Source of the DNA: Candidatus Saganbacteria bacterium
GTDB lineage: Bacteria; Margulisbacteria; WOR-1; O2-12-FULL-45-9; XYB2-FULL-48-7
Direction: 5' to 3'
DNA: 56,441 nt
NCBI GenBank assembly: GCA_016939335.1
Contig: JAFGHC010000001.1
Coordinates: 1 to 56,441, forward strand
The position numbers and the translations under genes were made by a program. This document shows positions 7,578 to 15,106 of the stretch, piece by piece. Below the pieces are notes generated by a model. It searched no databases, was not told the DNA's origin, and saw only the letters and a program-made list of their open reading frames with translations. Within the stretch, counting starts at the first letter, position 1, and every line of letters starts with the position of its first letter.

Positions 7578-8472
7578 GATCAATAAGTTCAAGCAGGAAA
7601 GGAACGCTGTCATCCTGGCCCACAATTACCAGCGGCCGGAGGTGCAGGACAGCGCCGATTTTGTCGGCGACTCGCTCGGGCTCTCGCTGGCCGCCTCCCG
7701 GACGGGAGCCAAAGTGATCGTTTTCTGCGGCGTCAATTTTATGGCGGAGACCGCCGCCATCATTTCACCCGACAAGCTGGTCCTGATGCCCGATCCCAAC
7801 GCCGGCTGCCCGATGGCCGACATGATCACCGTGGAAAAGCTGAAGGAGTTAAAGGTCGGATACCCGGGCCGGCCGGTCGTCTGTTATGTCAATTCCGGCG
7901 CGGCGGTGAAAGCGGAGTCGGACATCTGCTGCACCTCGGCCAACGCGGTCGGCGTCGTCCGCTCACTGCCGGACAAAGAGATAATTTTCATCCCGGACAA
8001 GTTCCTCGGCCAGTTCGTCCAGAACAAGCTGCCGGAGAAAAAACTCATTCTTTTTAACGGTTACTGCCCGACCCACGCCAGGATCCTGCCCGAACACGTC
8101 GCCCGGGCGAAAGCGGCGCACCCCGGCGCCCCGGTCCTCGTCCATCCCGAATGCCGGCCGGCCACGATCGCGGCGGCTGACGCGGCGCTTTCGACCGAAG
8201 GGATGGCCAGGTTCGTTAAAGAATCACCGGCCGGAGAGTTCCTGATCGGCACCGAGACCGGGATGATCTACCGGCTGCAGAAAGAGAATCCCGGGAAAAA
8301 GTTCTATCCGGTGACCGAACTGGCCGGCTGCCCCAACATGAAGCTGACCACGCTGGAAAAGGTCCTCTGGTCGCTGGCAGAGCTGAAAACTGAGATCAAA
8401 GTATCAAAGGAAATTGCCGATAAAGCGCGCGCGGCGATCGCCAGAATGCTTGAGGTGGGTCGGCAGGATTAA
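7561..8472 (+). CDS. nadA: Quinolinate synthase NadA
   Basis: Condenses iminoaspartate with dihydroxyacetone phosphate to quinolinate, using a [4Fe-4S] cluster. The three cluster cysteines are in DPNAGCPMAD, NGYCPTHARI and AGCPNMK. N-terminal LAHNYQRPEVQD is diagnostic. I start at GTG 7561, giving 303 aa, the normal size of the short NadA class. The open frame runs further upstream, but only through mnmA in another frame. The GTG has GGGAGAAGAGG 10 nt upstream and overlaps mnmA by 17 bp. Its partner nadB lies far away at 42816-44417; nadC is not in the window. The 3' end overlaps the convergent response regulator by 4 bp. Confidence 0.93.
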   Translation: MELSARINKFKQERNAVILAHNYQRPEVQDSADFVGDSLGLSLAASRTGAKVIVFCGVNFMAETAAIISPDKLVLMPDPNAGCPMADMITVEKLKELKVGYPGRPVVCYVNSGAAVKAESDICCTSANAVGVVRSLPDKEIIFIPDKFLGQFVQNKLPEKKLILFNGYCPTHARILPEHVARAKAAHPGAPVLVHPECRPATIAAADAALSTEGMARFVKESPAGEFLIGTETGMIYRLQKENPGKKFYPVTELAGCPNMKLTTLEKVLWSLAELKTEIKVSKEIADKARAAIARMLEVGRQD

Positions 8473-8894
8473 TGGATCGGGCCGATCGGGCCGCTCTCGC
8501 CTTCGCGGCGGGAGGCCTTGGCGCGGCGGCGGCGCATCGCCCGTTCGACCAGTTCGTAGATCTCTTCCATCAGGAACGGCTTCCTTAGGTACTCCAGGGC
8601 GCCGAGCGTGATGGCGTTGGCGTGCGACGATTCGGTGGCGTAAGCGGTGACGATGATGACCTCGACGCTCGGGTCGATCTCCTTGATCTTTTTCAGGACC
8701 TCCAGCCCGTCCATCTTGGGCAATTTATAGTCAATGAACGCGACGTCGAAAGCGTCTTTCTTGAAATTTTCCAGCGCGGCCGGCCCTTCGGGGAAAGTGG
8801 CGACGTCGTAATCCTTGATCTTGAGGATCATCTTGAAAGATTCCAGGACCGACGGCTCATCGTCGATGACCATGATCTTGACGCTGTCTGCCAC
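8469..8894 (-). CDS. Single-domain response regulator
   Basis: CheY-like receiver with no output domain. The acidic pair is DD at residues 11-12, the phospho-acceptor Asp55 in FIDYKLP, Thr83 in IVTAY, and Lys105 in YLRKPF. The remaining 36 residues are basic (RRRRAKASRRE) and then Gly/Pro-rich, with no DNA-binding fold. The start is GTG with GGAGG 9 nt upstream. No kinase is adjacent; two orphan-like histidine kinases occur elsewhere in the window (18470-20080 and 53099-54592), but pairing cannot be shown. Confidence 0.88.
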   Translation of the reverse strand: MADSVKIMVIDDEPSVLESFKMILKIKDYDVATFPEGPAALENFKKDAFDVAFIDYKLPKMDGLEVLKKIKEIDPSVEVIIVTAYATESSHANAITLGALEYLRKPFLMEEIYELVERAMRRRRAKASRREGESGPIGPIH

Positions 8895-8907
8895 TTATTT
8901 AACCTCC

Positions 8908-8956
8908 AACTGATAACTTATGACCGATAACTAATAACTTATAACGACTAATCAAT
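8908..8956. repeat. Heptamer array upstream of the response regulator
   Basis: Seven phased 7-nt units, theme RACTNAT: AACTGAT, AACTTAT (twice), GACCGAT, AACTAAT, AACGACT and a worn AATCAAT. It begins directly beyond the Shine-Dalgarno of the response regulator gene. An imperfect reverse-complement fragment (TTAGTTATGA) follows near 8995-9004. Confidence 0.75.
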
Positions 8957-9017
8957 GGATTTTAGCATCGGGCGGCGATTATTGCAATACGAATTTAGTT
9001 ATGATACTCTTCAAAAT

Positions 9018-9177
9018 AACTGACAACTAACGACACGTCCGCCGGTGACTCTTAAGTGACTGGCGGACTACAACACGGTCCGACTTCGTCGGACCTACAA
9101 CGGGCAACTGGTTGTTAGTCGTAGCGAGCGAAGCGAGCGTGTCGTAGTTCCGGCAGAGCCGGAACGTGTTGTTAGTT
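9018..9177. repeat. Compound hairpin element with heptamer outer arms
   Basis: The outer left arm has AACTGAC, AACTAAC, GACACGT; the outer right arm is ACGTGTT, GTTAGTT, its reverse complement with one mismatch. Inside lie three GC-rich perfect hairpins: GTCCGCC/GGCGGAC (9037-9068), GGTCCGAC/GTCGGACC with loop TTC (9077-9095) and GTTCCGGC/GCCGGAAC with loop AGA (9147-9165). The theme is that of the array at 8908. It ends 6 bp before the tRNA gene. Confidence 0.7.
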
Positions 9178-9183
9178 ATAAAT

Positions 9184-9257
9184 GCCGGGGTAGCTCAGTT
9201 GGTTAGAGCGAGGGACTCATAAGCCCTAGGTCGCCGGTTCGATCCCGGCCCCCGGCA
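9184..9257 (+). tRNA. tRNA with CAU anticodon (Met, or Ile2 before lysidine)
   Basis: Cloverleaf by eye: acceptor GCCGGGG / CCCCGGC, anticodon loop CTCATAA giving CAU, T arm GCCGG-TTCGATC-CCGGC, discriminator A. There is an A-G mismatch at the bottom of the anticodon stem. CCA is not encoded. It is not an initiator, as the acceptor stem closes with a G-C pair and the anticodon stem lacks three G-C pairs. Elongator Met and lysidine-modified Ile2 cannot be told apart by eye. tilS, whose product makes lysidine on Ile2, is two genes downstream. Confidence 0.92.
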
Positions 9258-9280
9258 ACCCGGTTTAATATTTACAGCTT

Positions 9281-9592
9281 ATGTTTAAATTATCGGACAA
9301 AATGCTCGCGGCGCTGGCCTACGGCCTCTGGATCCCGGCGCTCTATATCGTCCTTACCCCCAGGCGGCGCGCCGAATTCCTCGGTTTTCACGGCGGCCAG
9401 GCGCTGCTGCTCTGGACCGGCATTTTTGTCGTTTTCTTCGCCGTCCGGTTCCTCGTCAACCTGGTCTGGAGCGTTTTCTACATTCCCTTTCTCGATACGC
9501 TGGAGGTGGTGACCGGCACGGCGCTCTGGGGCTACGCGCTTTACTGCGGTTTCCGCTGCCTGGCGGGGATCGAGTTCCGGCTGCCTTATTAA
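9281..9592 (+). CDS. Small membrane protein (DUF4870/Tic20-like)
   Basis: A 103-aa protein with three or four hydrophobic segments (about residues 8-26, 41-62, 66-75 and 78-95). The FHGGQALLLW stretch at residues 36-45 resembles the FHxxQ motif of DUF4870/Tic20-like small membrane proteins, whose role is unclear. A TAATAT 9 nt before the ATG could give a leaderless message, or it may be read through from the tRNA. Its stop overlaps the tilS start by one base (TAATG). Function unknown. Confidence 0.7.
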   Translation: MFKLSDKMLAALAYGLWIPALYIVLTPRRRAEFLGFHGGQALLLWTGIFVVFFAVRFLVNLVWSVFYIPFLDTLEVVTGTALWGYALYCGFRCLAGIEFRLPY

Positions 9593-10971
9593 TGGCCATG
9601 ATTGAAAAGAAATTTTTAGAAGCGGTCAGGGAGTTCCAGATGTTCGAGCCGGGCGAGACGGTGCTGGTGGCGGTCTCGGGCGGGGTCGATTCGACCGCGC
9701 TGCTGAATTTATTGTTCGCGCACCGCGACGCGCTCAAACTGACGCTGCAGATCGCCCATCTCAACCACCTGCTGCGCAAGGGCGACGCCGAACTCGATGT
9801 CCGCTATGTGGAGGGGCTGGCCCAGCGGCTCAACCTGCCGCTCACCGTCGAGGCGGTCGACGTCGGCGCGCTGGCCAAGCAGGAAGGGCTCGGCATCGAG
9901 GCGGCGGCCCGGCTTGCCCGCTACGAATTTTTTGAGCGGACCGCCGCCCGCGTCGGGGCGGCCAAGATCGCCGTCGCTCACACCGCCGACGACAACGTCG
10001 AGACCTTTCTGATGCGCCTCCTGCGCGGCGCCGGGCTGCGCGGGCTGTGCGGCATCCCGCCGAAGCGGGGGCGGATCGTCCGGCCGGTCATCAAGGCGTG
10101 GCGGCGGGAGATCGAGGACTATGTCGGGGCGCTCAAGCTGGTCCCCCGCCGCGACCATACCAATTACGAATCAAAGTACCTGCGCAACAGCGTCCGCCTG
10201 AAGCTGATCCCGCAGCTCAAGATCTACAACCTGAACATCAAGGAGATCATCCTGCAGACGATCCTGCTGCTGACCGAAGACAGTCTTTATCTTGAGAGCC
10301 AGGCGGCCGGAGCGCTGGAGGAGGTGCGGGCCGCGGCGGCGGGCGACCGGCTGACGATCGACCTCGCGCGGCTCAAACGGATCGAGCCGGCGCTGCAGGG
10401 GCGCCTGCTCCGGCTGGCGGTGGAGCAGGTCAAGGGGGACCTTTTTCAGCTTTCTTTCCGGCACGTGCGCGACTTGCTTGATAAACTGGCGGCGACCGAG
10501 CGCTGGGAGCTGCATTTGCCGGGAGGGATTTTTGCCGCCGGCAACCGGGCCGAGCTGACGATCAGCCGCGAACGCGCCCCGGAGCGGGAAACCGTCAGCT
10601 ACCGTTACACCGTGCCGATCCCCGGCCGGGTCGAACTGGCCGAGCTGGGCCGCAGTTTGACCTGTAATTTTGCCGGACAGCTGGAGCGGGAGGCCAGCCC
10701 GCTGGTCGCCTTTGTCGATTACGCCGTGCTGGGGAAAGAATTGATCGTGCGCAGCCGGCTGCCGGGCGACCGCTTTGTGCCGCTGGGGCTGAAGGGGACG
10801 AAAAAACTCCAGGACTTTTTCGTCGACGAAAAAGTGCCGCAGGCGGAGCGCGAAACGGTGCCGGTGGTGGAGAGCGGCGGCCAGATCGTCTGGCTCGGCG
10901 GCTGGCGCCTCGACGAGCGGGCGAAAGTGACCGCGGCAACGAAAAAGATCGTCCGGCTGGAACTGACATGA
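9592..10971 (+). CDS. tilS: tRNA(Ile)-lysidine synthase TilS
   Basis: Modifies C34 of the CAU tRNA-Ile to lysidine so that it reads AUA. PP-loop AVSGGVDST is at residues 28-36; HLNHLLR, the ARYEFF segment and AHTADDNVETFLMRLLRGAGL are typical of the N domain. The C-terminal TilS domain with RSRLPGDRF and LQDFFVDEKVP is complete. Length 459 aa. The ATG at 9592 overlaps the previous stop; an ATG at 9598 is an alternative. It overlaps folP by 4 bp (ATGA). A CAU tRNA, a possible substrate, lies 0.3 kb upstream. Confidence 0.94.
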   Translation: MAMIEKKFLEAVREFQMFEPGETVLVAVSGGVDSTALLNLLFAHRDALKLTLQIAHLNHLLRKGDAELDVRYVEGLAQRLNLPLTVEAVDVGALAKQEGLGIEAAARLARYEFFERTAARVGAAKIAVAHTADDNVETFLMRLLRGAGLRGLCGIPPKRGRIVRPVIKAWRREIEDYVGALKLVPRRDHTNYESKYLRNSVRLKLIPQLKIYNLNIKEIILQTILLLTEDSLYLESQAAGALEEVRAAAAGDRLTIDLARLKRIEPALQGRLLRLAVEQVKGDLFQLSFRHVRDLLDKLAATERWELHLPGGIFAAGNRAELTISRERAPERETVSYRYTVPIPGRVELAELGRSLTCNFAGQLEREASPLVAFVDYAVLGKELIVRSRLPGDRFVPLGLKGTKKLQDFFVDEKVPQAERETVPVVESGGQIVWLGGWRLDERAKVTAATKKIVRLELT

Positions 10972-12176
10972 CGGTGCGGGTCGTCGAACTTGACGCGCTG
11001 CCGGCCGCCGAGCGTGAATTGTCCGCGCTTGGCTGCGACCGGGCCGGCGTCAGGCTGATGGCCCCCAAGTCGGTTTTCCGCGCGGTCAGGGCCAAGGCGC
11101 TGCGCCCGGCGGCCGCCAATATCCTCAAGCAGGAAATGCTTTCGTTCGGCGGCGAAGCGGCGACCGCGTACGGTTCGATCGACCACTCCGTTGCGGCGAC
11201 CGACGTGCTGATCTGCGGCACGCTCAAACAGTTCCGCCTCCTGACGGAAAAGTTGAAACAGCACCAGTTCGGCCTGCCGGCCCTCGCCGCCGAGATCGCG
11301 GCCGCCCTGGCGGCTTACGACCGGGCGCCGGCGCCGCTCAAGGTCGGCCCGCTGACTTTGGACTTCGGACTTCGGACTTACATCATGGGGATCCTCAACG
11401 TTACCCCCGATTCATTTTCCGACGGCGGCCGCTATCTGGCGCCGGCGGCGGCGCTCGCCCGGGCCGAGGAATTGAGCGAGGCGGGGGCCGACATCATCGA
11501 TATCGGCGGCGAATCGACCCGGCCGGGGGCCGCGCCGCTCCCCGCGGCCGAAGAGCTCGAACGGGTCATCCCGGTCATCAAAGCGCTGGCGCGCCGCCGC
11601 GGCCTGGCCCTCTCGATCGATACGCGCAAAGCGGCGGTGGCGCGGCGGGCGCTCGAGGCGGGCGCGCACCTTGTCAACGACGTGAGCGGGCTAAGGTTTG
11701 ACAAAAAAATGGCCGGTGTCTTGGCGCAGGACAGGGTGCCCGTTTGCCTGATGCACATGAAGGGAACACCGAAGACGATGCAGAAAAAACCGGTCTATAA
11801 CGACCTGCTCGGCGAGATAATTACCGGCCTGTCAGAAAGTATTGCAATTGCGAATAATGCTGGTATACTACTGGAGAAAATTATCGTCGACCCCGGCTTT
11901 GGGTTCGGAAAAACCGCCGCCCACAACCTTGAGATCGCGGCGCGTTTGCGGGAACTGAAAGTCCTGGGACGGCCGATCCTGCTCGGTCCTTCGCGCAAAT
12001 CAACGATCGGCCGGGTCCTCTCGCTGCCGCCGGAGGAGCGGGTGGAGGGAACGGCGGCCTGCGTGGCGCTGGCGATCAGCGGCGGCGCGAACCTGGTCCG
12101 GGTCCACGATGTCCGGGCCATTTCCCGGGTCGTCCGGATGACTGATGCGATCGTCAGGAGGGAGCGGTCATGGTAA
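10968..12176 (+). CDS. folP: Dihydropteroate synthase FolP with N-terminal extension
   Basis: Joins p-aminobenzoate to the pterin pyrophosphate in folate synthesis. The catalytic part starts at about residue 135 with IMGILNVTPDSFSDGG and continues through DIGGESTRPGA, a second pterin-binding segment SIDTRK, NDVSG and GPSRKS. The first 120 residues form a separate alpha/beta domain (RLMAPKSVF, AANILKQEMLS, TDVLICGTLKQ) that also occurs on DHPS of many Firmicutes-type genomes. The linker LDFGLRT is encoded by four heptamers (11354-11381). It overlaps folK by 7 bp, so the pathway enzymes are coupled. Confidence 0.93.
   Translation: MTVRVVELDALPAAERELSALGCDRAGVRLMAPKSVFRAVRAKALRPAAANILKQEMLSFGGEAATAYGSIDHSVAATDVLICGTLKQFRLLTEKLKQHQFGLPALAAEIAAALAAYDRAPAPLKVGPLTLDFGLRTYIMGILNVTPDSFSDGGRYLAPAAALARAEELSEAGADIIDIGGESTRPGAAPLPAAEELERVIPVIKALARRRGLALSIDTRKAAVARRALEAGAHLVNDVSGLRFDKKMAGVLAQDRVPVCLMHMKGTPKTMQKKPVYNDLLGEIITGLSESIAIANNAGILLEKIIVDPGFGFGKTAAHNLEIAARLRELKVLGRPILLGPSRKSTIGRVLSLPPEERVEGTAACVALAISGGANLVRVHDVRAISRVVRMTDAIVRRERSW
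11354..11381 (+). repeat. Heptamer array inside folP
   Basis: Four consecutive units GACTTTG, GACTTCG (twice) and GACTTAC, encoding the linker between the N-terminal domain and the DHPS barrel, directly before the conserved IMGILNVTP start. Single arm. Confidence 0.7.
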
Positions 12177-12790
12177 AGAAGAAAAAGCGGGCGGCGAAAA
12201 AGCCGGCGCGCAAGGCGAAGAAAAAAGCCGGCAAAAAGAAGGGCGGCCCGGCCAAGGTCTATCTCAGCCTCGGCTCGAATGTCGGCGACCGCGAAGAGTA
12301 CATTGAACAGGCGATCTTCCTGCTGGAAAAAAATCCCGAGGTCCAGGTGATCAAGCGCTCGGCCAATTACGAGACCGAGCCGGAGGGCGGCGCCGAGCAG
12401 CCGCCGTTCATCAACGCGGCGGTCGCCGTCATCACCAAACTGCCGCCCGAGAAGCTGCTCGACGTCTGCCAGGAGATCGAAACGGCGCTCGGCCGCGACC
12501 GGGAGATGGAGTGGGGGCCGCGCACCATCGACATCGATATCCTGCTTTACGACGACCAGATCATTTCCGAAGACAAACTGCAGGTCCCGCACCCGCTGAT
12601 GCACGAGCGGATGTTCGTGCTCAAGCCGCTCAAAGAGATCGCCCCCGGCGCGGTCCATCCGGTGCTGGAGAAGAGCGTCGAAGATCTTTACGAGGAACGC
12701 AAGGCCGAGGTCGGCGAAAAGTACGATGACGAGCTGCCGGGGTTCAAGGAGATCAAGGGCGGGTCGTACGACGACTACGAGCGTTGGTAG
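12170..12790 (+). CDS. folK: HPPK (FolK) with histone-like basic N-terminal tail
   Basis: 6-hydroxymethyl-dihydropterin pyrophosphokinase, the step before FolP. The catalytic core begins at residue 29: YLSLGSNVGDR, then ETEPEGG, QPPFINAAV, and GPRTIDIDILLYDD, which carries the magnesium aspartates. In front is a tail of about 28 residues made almost only of Lys, Ala, Arg and Gly, and behind is an acidic tail of about 40 residues. Core enzymes are near 160 aa; this is 206. The ATG overlaps folP by 7 bp with GGAGGG just upstream, and no other start fits, so the tail is real. It may bind nucleic acid or acidic partners; that is a guess. Confidence 0.9.
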   Translation: MVKKKKRAAKKPARKAKKKAGKKKGGPAKVYLSLGSNVGDREEYIEQAIFLLEKNPEVQVIKRSANYETEPEGGAEQPPFINAAVAVITKLPPEKLLDVCQEIETALGRDREMEWGPRTIDIDILLYDDQIISEDKLQVPHPLMHERMFVLKPLKEIAPGAVHPVLEKSVEDLYEERKAEVGEKYDDELPGFKEIKGGSYDDYERW

Positions 12791-12796
12791 GTTTCA

Positions 12797-12817
12797 AAGT
12801 AAGAAGTAAGAAGCAAT
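12797..12817 (+). repeat. Short heptamer array before tsaE
   Basis: Three units, AAGTAAG (twice) and AAGCAAT, fill the gap between the folK stop and the tsaE ATG at 12822. It is the shortest array in the window and could be chance, but the phase and size match the others. Confidence 0.5.
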
Positions 12818-12821
12818 GTAA

Positions 12822-13265
12822 ATGGAATGTTTGACCGCCAAAAGCGCCGAAGAAACTATTGAGCTCGGTAAGAAAATCGGCGCTTTTTTGTTGCCCAACG
12901 AGATTATCGCCTTGACCGGTCAGTTGGGGGCGGGGAAAACCACCCTGATCCAGGGCATAGCTTCGGGTTTAGGCGTCAGAGCTTATGTCACTTCACCGAC
13001 TTTTATAATTATCAACGAGTATGAGGGGCGCTTGCCTTTTTATCATATCGATCTTTACCGGCTGGATGAAGGTCTAGAAGTTGCCGATCTCGGGATCGAG
13101 GAATATTTTTCCCGCGGCGGCGTCTGCGTCGTCGAGTGGGCGGAGCGGCTGGGCGGCTTGCTGCCTCCGGGAGCGGAGGGGATCAAACTGGAGGTCATTT
13201 CGGAACAGGAGAGAAAGATATGCGTGTCCTCGGGCTTAGCGGCGCGGCTGGGAAATGACAGCTAA
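12822..13265 (+). CDS. tsaE: tRNA t6A biosynthesis ATPase TsaE
   Basis: ATPase that resets the TsaBD complex during t6A37 formation. The Walker A motif GQLGAGKTT is at about residues 33-41, TSPTFIIINEY follows, the YHIDLYRL strand and the EWAERL motif come later. Length 147 aa. No proper Shine-Dalgarno precedes the ATG. The last residues (VSSGLAARLGNDS) are not family sequence: from 13220 the DNA reads, in another frame, as a copy of the tsaB start (MRVLGLSGA then a stop at 13258). So the original stop was probably lost when the tsaE-tsaB junction was broken by the insert that now follows. Confidence 0.93.
   Translation: MECLTAKSAEETIELGKKIGAFLLPNEIIALTGQLGAGKTTLIQGIASGLGVRAYVTSPTFIIINEYEGRLPFYHIDLYRLDEGLEVADLGIEEYFSRGGVCVVEWAERLGGLLPPGAEGIKLEVISEQERKICVSSGLAARLGNDS
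13227..13246 (+). repeat. 20-bp direct repeat, copy 1 (tsaB start remnant)
   Basis: Identical over 20 bp to 14457-14476, the first codons of tsaB. An in-frame ATG also precedes it (13220). The two copies bracket the minus-strand gene 13236-14390, overlapping its 3' end. Confidence 0.85.
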
Positions 13266-14390
13266 CATTCCTGAAGGGGTCCTATCCCTATTTTGTGCAT
13301 CAGCATCAATGTTCCGTTTTATCGAGTTGCTTTCCGCTGAATAATGAAAAAGGCGATTGTCCGCTCCGGCGCCGAAAGCTAGAGCCCACCTGGCCCCGTG
13401 ATTTAGCATTAGATTTTGTAATTCGGGGATGGTCAGCCCTAATTTGATGGCCTCGAGATCTTCTTTCTCTTGGTTGGAAATGAAGCCGGCCAAAAGATCT
13501 CCGTTCCACAATCCGGCCCAAAAAGTGTGCCGATAAGGGTTGAATATCAGAGGGAATTCGAGCGTTTCTTTGGTCGCGGTAAGGCTTTCCCCGAAATAAT
13601 ATGCGAACTGATTTTTTATCTCGTCTTTTGAAAGCGCCGGAGAATTAAGCCGTTTTAGCGATGCTTGTATTTCCTGGAAACTGATAGAGAATTTACCTTG
13701 CCTGTTTGATAGGTCGCCAATCTCGTCAAAAACCCGGGCCCTGATCATTTGGCCGATTTTTCTGGAAATGATCGGGATCCCTCCGATATTCGGCGAAACA
13801 AAAACGTGCCTGATATCGCTGATACAAGTGGGCAGATATTGTTCAAGCGTCGTCTTATTTCCATCCCAAACCAGCGGCTTACCGCTAACCACCACGGAAA
13901 GATCAGGCTTGTGTTGCAGGCGTGTGATCCGAACCGCCTGAAAGCCGATCCCCGTAGCTTCCGAGTAAACAAGGCTGTAATAATGTCCGTTGCCTTCCCA
14001 AGGCAGGCCGGATAGCAGTTCGCGGCTGCGGAGCGGATCGACGATCCCTTCGTTATAAGTAAGTTGATTGAAATGCAACGGAGCTTCGTTGGCAGTTGTG
14101 GCAGCAACAAGGCTTTTGCCCAGAGCATCAACAGCCTGTCGCGAAGTTATCTCTCCGTGAGGATCGGCCGGCATTTTGTGCAGTTGGTAAGCTTCTCCAA
14201 CGCTGACTGCTTCTCTTGGCAGATCGAAAAAACCGCTCCGGCGCAGCGCTTGGATATAGTTGGGGTCTTGAAGGAGTTTTAACTTCAGTCCTTGCGGGTG
14301 AACGAGCGCATATTTAGCTTGGGGTTCATAAGTCTTCCCGAAAAAAGACCTTTTCCCTAACGGTTCAACTCTAAGCGATACGCGGCTCAT
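13236..14390 (-). CDS. Uncharacterised protein, possible phosphodiester glycosidase-like
   Basis: A 384-aa protein without signal peptide or membrane segment. Near the C-terminus, LTIPELQNLMLNHGARWALAFGAGADNRLF resembles in spacing the NAGPA/DUF2233 stretch (LT..ELA..L...GA..ALNLDGGGSS), but the DGGGSS is replaced by GAGADN, so an active glycosidase is doubtful. The rest is not recognised. It is on the opposite strand to tsaE and tsaB, lower in GC than its neighbours, and bracketed by a 20-bp duplication of tsaB, which marks it as an insert. Its start lies 59 bp from that of tsaB. Expression as a protein is likely given the long open frame. Confidence 0.55.
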   Translation of the reverse strand: MSRVSLRVEPLGKRSFFGKTYEPQAKYALVHPQGLKLKLLQDPNYIQALRRSGFFDLPREAVSVGEAYQLHKMPADPHGEITSRQAVDALGKSLVAATTANEAPLHFNQLTYNEGIVDPLRSRELLSGLPWEGNGHYYSLVYSEATGIGFQAVRITRLQHKPDLSVVVSGKPLVWDGNKTTLEQYLPTCISDIRHVFVSPNIGGIPIISRKIGQMIRARVFDEIGDLSNRQGKFSISFQEIQASLKRLNSPALSKDEIKNQFAYYFGESLTATKETLEFPLIFNPYRHTFWAGLWNGDLLAGFISNQEKEDLEAIKLGLTIPELQNLMLNHGARWALAFGAGADNRLFHYSAESNSIKRNIDADAQNRDRTPSGMLAVISQPRR

Positions 14391-14436
14391 ATCTGTTTAT
14401 ATTTCGCACGGAATGGTCATAAATTTCATAATTTGT

Positions 14437-14442
14437 TATACT
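14437..14442 (+). promoter_or_regulatory. -10 box of tsaB (leaderless start)
   Basis: TATACT lies 7 nt before the ATG at 14450, with no Shine-Dalgarno. tsaB therefore has its own promoter after the insert, instead of reading on from tsaE. Confidence 0.5.
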
Positions 14443-14449
14443 TATCCTT

Positions 14450-15106
14450 ATGAAAATCCTCGGGCTTAGCGGCGCGACTAAAGTAATCAGCCTCGGTTTA
14501 ATAGACGAAGAGACCCTGCTTGCCGAAACGACGGTGGCGGACGGCCGCGCGGAAAAGATCATGTTCTACGTCAAAGAAGCGGGGCTCGAACCGGCGCAGA
14601 TCGACGGGATTGCAGTGGCGGCCGGTCCCGGCTCCTACTCGGGCCTGCGCGGCAGTTTGGCGGCGGCCAAAACCCTGGCCCAGACGCTGAACGTGCCGCT
14701 GGCCGGCGTTTCCACACTTGAGGCGGTCGCCTACAATTTGATCGATCTTGAGGGGACGGTCATGGCCGTGCTCGACGCGCGGGGCGACGAATATAATTGC
14801 GCTCTGTTCGGGAGCTCGGGAGGCAGGCTGACGAGGCTGACCGATGACCTGGTAATGAAGCTGGCGGTTCTTCAAGCGCGGCTGTCGGGCATTTCGGGGG
14901 AGATTTGGCTGGCGGGCAAGACCGGTGAGCTTAGGGCGATTAAGCGGGATAACTTGCATTTTGCCGCGGACATTCACGGTCAGCCTTATGGGCTTAACGT
15001 CGCCAGGCTCGGCCGGGAAAAGTTCAAGGCCGGAAAAACGGACGATCCGCTTAAGCTCGCCCCTGTTTATTCCCACCAGCCGAACTTCAGGGAGTTTGAA
15101 AAATGA
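14450..15106 (+). CDS. tsaB: tRNA t6A biosynthesis protein TsaB
   Basis: Non-catalytic ASKHA-fold partner of TsaD. Begins MKILGLSGA, contains the family signature AAGPGSYSGLRG at about residues 57-68, AKTLAQTL and LDARGDEYN. Length 218 aa. It is followed with a 4-bp overlap (ATGA) by rimI, a common arrangement. tsaD is not in the window. The first codons are duplicated at the end of tsaE. Confidence 0.9.
   Translation: MKILGLSGATKVISLGLIDEETLLAETTVADGRAEKIMFYVKEAGLEPAQIDGIAVAAGPGSYSGLRGSLAAAKTLAQTLNVPLAGVSTLEAVAYNLIDLEGTVMAVLDARGDEYNCALFGSSGGRLTRLTDDLVMKLAVLQARLSGISGEIWLAGKTGELRAIKRDNLHFAADIHGQPYGLNVARLGREKFKAGKTDDPLKLAPVYSHQPNFREFEK
14457..14476 (+). repeat. 20-bp direct repeat, copy 2 (functional tsaB start)
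   Basis: Identical to 13227-13246. It lies within codons 3-9 of tsaB. Confidence 0.85.
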
